This document shows positions 9,829-10,922 of a stretch of DNA of 10,922 nt, in pieces; position 1 is the first letter of the stretch; each line of letters opens with the position of its first letter. The notes under the pieces are model-generated. The model saw nothing but the letters and a program-made list of their open reading frames with translations, made no database searches and had not been told where the DNA came from. A program made the translations under genes and the position numbers. The DNA lies in NCBI GenBank assembly GCA_036270095.1, contig DATBDE010000036.1, forward strand, positions 1-10,922, in the 5' to 3' direction. Origin of the DNA: DATBDE01 sp036270095. Lineage in GTDB: Bacteria > Actinomycetota > Thermoleophilia > Solirubrobacterales > Solirubrobacteraceae.

Positions 9829-9838
9829 TTGCTAGCAT
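9829..9838. promoter_or_regulatory. Palindromic extended -10 element for rpsL and the divergent thioesterase gene
   Basis: TGCTAGCA (9830-9837) is a perfect palindrome. On the plus strand it reads TG-C-TAGCAT (9830-9838), an extended -10 box ten bases before the rpsL ATG. On the minus strand it reads TG-C-TAGCAA, 16 bases before the thioesterase ATG. Neither gene has a Shine-Dalgarno, and no -35 hexamer is seen on the rpsL side. Extended -10 boxes can work without a -35, which supports the idea. The two promoters would compete for the same bases. This is inferred from the pattern alone. Confidence 0.45.
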
Positions 9839-9848
9839 CGTCCGCCGC

Positions 9849-10241
9849 ATGCCGACCACCTCACAACTCGTGCGCAATGGCCGCAAGGCGCCCAAGAAGA
9901 AGGTCGCGACCCCGGGCCTCAAGTCCGGCCGCGGTCGCAAGCGCCGCGTGGCCGCGCCGCAGCGCCGTGGGGTCTGCACGCGCGTGTACACCACCACGCC
10001 CAAGAAGCCGAACTCCGCGCTGCGCAAGGTGGCGCGCGTCCGGCTCACCAACGGGATGGAGGTCACGACCTACATCCCGGGCGAGGGCCACAACCTGCAG
10101 GAGCACTCGGTCGTGCTCGTCCGCGGCGGCCGCGTCAAGGATCTTCCGGGCGTCCGCTACAAGGTGGTGCGCGGCACGCTCGACGCCGCCGGCGTGAGCG
10201 ACCGCAAGAAGGCCCGCTCCCAGTACGGCGTCAAGAAGTAG
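9849..10241 (+). CDS. rpsL: 30S ribosomal protein S12
   Basis: S12 sits at the decoding centre of the 30S subunit and affects translation accuracy. The 130 residues include the invariant RRGVCTRVYTTTPKKPNSALRKVARVRL (39-66) and GHNLQEHSVVLVRGGRVKDLPGVRYK (80-105). K53 and K96 are the lysines at the usual streptomycin-resistance positions (wild-type here), and D98 within KDLPG is the aspartate that is often methylthiolated. Between the N-terminal helix and RRGVC there is a Lys/Arg-rich stretch (about 12-38) several residues longer than in E. coli or Mycobacterium. The start at ATG 9849 gives the canonical MPTTSQLVRNG; longer forms reading from 9753 are not real. No Shine-Dalgarno is present, and a TAGCAT box lies ten bases upstream, so the mRNA may be nearly leaderless. 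rpsG follows after 2 nt. Confidence 0.98.
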   Translation: MPTTSQLVRNGRKAPKKKVATPGLKSGRGRKRRVAAPQRRGVCTRVYTTTPKKPNSALRKVARVRLTNGMEVTTYIPGEGHNLQEHSVVLVRGGRVKDLPGVRYKVVRGTLDAAGVSDRKKARSQYGVKK

Positions 10242-10243
10242 TC

Positions 10244-10714
10244 GTGCCGCGCCGCGCTGCAGCAGCCGTCCGGCCGATCGAGCCCGATGCGATCCACCGG
10301 TCGCGCATCGTCCAGCAGGTGATCAACAAGGTCATGCTGGACGGCAAGAAATCCCAGTCCGAGCGGATCGTCTACGACGCCCTCGCCATCCTCGGCGAGC
10401 GGACGGGCAAGGACCCGGTCGAGGCGCTCGAGCAGTCGATCAAGGCGCTGACGCCGGTGCTCGAGGTCCGCTCCCGCCGCGTCGGCGGCGCCACTTACCA
10501 GGTGCCGGTCGAGGTGCCCCAGCGCCGGGCCCGCACCCTCGCCGTCCGCTGGCTCGTCCAGTTCGCCCGCCAGCGGCGCGAGAAGACCATGGCCCAGCGA
10601 CTCGCCAATGAGCTGCTGGACGCCAACAACCAGCAGGGCGGCGCGTACAAGCGCAAGGACGACATCTACCGCATGGCGCAGGCGAACAAGGCCTTCGCCC
10701 ACTACCGCTGGTAG
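10244..10714 (+). CDS. rpsG: 30S ribosomal protein S7
   Basis: S7 nucleates assembly of the 30S head by binding 16S rRNA and, in E. coli, represses its own operon. The 156 residues match the family length: MPRRAAAAVRPIEPDAIHRSRIVQQVINKVMLDGKK (1-36), then KDPVEALEQSIKALTPVLEVRSRRVGGATYQVP (56-88) and the conserved end AQANKAFAHYRW. The start is GTG 10244, two bases after the rpsL stop, so translation is almost certainly coupled. The E. coli S7 repressor site lies in a long rpsL-rpsG spacer, and with only two bases here that form of control cannot exist. The stop codon (10712-10714) lies inside the left arm of a 111-nt inverted repeat. fusA is the usual next gene but does not begin within the remaining 208 bases. 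Confidence 0.98.
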   Translation: MPRRAAAAVRPIEPDAIHRSRIVQQVINKVMLDGKKSQSERIVYDALAILGERTGKDPVEALEQSIKALTPVLEVRSRRVGGATYQVPVEVPQRRARTLAVRWLVQFARQRREKTMAQRLANELLDANNQQGGAYKRKDDIYRMAQANKAFAHYRW

Positions 10715-10821
10715 GAGGCGCATTCTCGCCGCCTCTGGCGGCGTCGCTATCGAGGGGTCCGTGCGGAGCACTGTCCCCCTCGATGCTCCTTGCCAGAGAC
10801 GCCGAGCTATGCGCCTCCTAC
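10711..10821 (+). repeat. 111-nt near-perfect inverted repeat starting at the rpsG stop
   Basis: GTAGGAGGCGCAT (10711-10723) pairs perfectly with ATGCGCCTCCTAC (10809-10821). Moving inward, CTCG (10725-10728) pairs with CGAG (10803-10806). CTCTGGC within 10733-10741 pairs with GCCAGAG within 10790-10798, extended by two G-T wobbles. ATCGAGGGG (10749-10757) pairs with CCCCTCGAT (10776-10784). GTGC (10761-10764) pairs with GCAC (10768-10771) around a GGA loop. About 42 pairs form with only small internal loops. The rpsG stop codon and an AGGAGG are inside the left arm. It may be a terminator or attenuator between rpsG and fusA, an RNA-processing site, or a small inserted palindromic element; I cannot decide between these. 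No T tract follows. Confidence 0.85.
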
Positions 10822-10922
10822 GCCGCCGCTTGGGCTCCTCGTTCTGGGCCGGGTGGCGCTCCCTGTGCACGCGGAGTGATGCGGGCCGCTTGAACGGCAG
10901 CGACGAAGGGGTCGACCACCCC
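10822..10922 (+). other. Non-coding tail after rpsG hairpin; holds repeat copy 2
   Basis: No gene can be supported here. The only structure seen is GGCCGCTTGAACGGCAGCGACGA at 10884-10906, 20 of 23 identical to the repeat at 8469-8491, again with a small GCCG/CGGC hairpin (10885-10898). A reading frame with ATG at 10809 stays open to the window edge (38 codons), but the ATG lies inside the palindrome's right arm and the peptide resembles nothing I know. Confidence 0.4.

Noticed and set aside
10157..10870. A 237-codon minus-strand open frame across rpsG
   Set aside because: It runs antisense through rpsL/rpsG and the palindrome, with low-complexity composition and no domain. It is a GC shadow.
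10809..10922. Open frame from an ATG in the right arm of the palindrome to the window edge
   Set aside because: It has only 38 codons, its start is buried in a strong stem, it has no ribosome-binding site and its peptide has no recognised similarity. It cannot be judged without the sequence beyond the edge.
10906..10922. GGGG-TCGACCA-CCCC hairpin as the T arm of a tRNA
   Set aside because: The seven-base loop does not match TTCRANN, and no acceptor, D or anticodon arm can be found around it.

Overview
The window is about 10.9 kb of very GC-rich DNA with strongly GC-biased third codon positions. It looks like an actinobacterial chromosome. A lineage near the Thermoleophilia (Solirubrobacterales-like) is my best guess, from the general protein style, the Lys/Arg-rich insertion near the N-terminus of S12, and the scarcity of Shine-Dalgarno sequences. 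That placement is an inference, not a database result.

Layout. (1) Positions 1-2859 hold the 3' two-thirds of rpoC (RNA polymerase beta'), cut by the left edge and closed by a strong GC hairpin at 2878-2910. (2) A small HAD-like hydrolase gene (3498-2971, minus strand) converges on rpoC. (3) A plus-strand run of four genes follows at 3616-8449: a DMT/NIPA-like membrane transporter, a group II PLP-dependent decarboxylase-like protein, a class III (omega) aminotransferase, and L-alanine dehydrogenase with all its diagnostic residues. (4) A convergent gap with a structured hairpin (8509-8559) separates these from two minus-strand genes, an alkyltransferase-like (MGMT family) protein without the active-site cysteine and a double-hotdog acyl-CoA thioesterase. 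(5) rpsL (9849-10241) and rpsG (10244-10714) return to the plus strand, 2 nt apart. The last 208 bases hold no convincing gene, but carry a near-perfect 111-nt inverted repeat that begins inside the rpsG stop region. fusA, the usual next gene, does not start within the window.

How the genes fit together. rpoC, rpsL and rpsG are the usual transcription/translation neighbours, here pushed about 7 kb apart by metabolic genes. The middle cassette makes biochemical sense. A decarboxylase could turn an amino acid into an amine. An omega-aminotransferase could move the amino group to pyruvate, giving alanine, and alanine dehydrogenase could regenerate pyruvate with release of ammonium and NADH. The substrate cannot be read from the sequence, and no aldehyde dehydrogenase or regulator is present.

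Most of the window is ordinary core and accessory metabolism. The items most worth a second look are the long palindrome at the end of rpsG, the decarboxylase gene whose conserved N-terminus lies upstream of any ATG/GTG/TTG (possible leaderless AUC start), the repeated TANNNT boxes very close to start codons, and a diverged 23-nt repeat shared by two intergenic regions.
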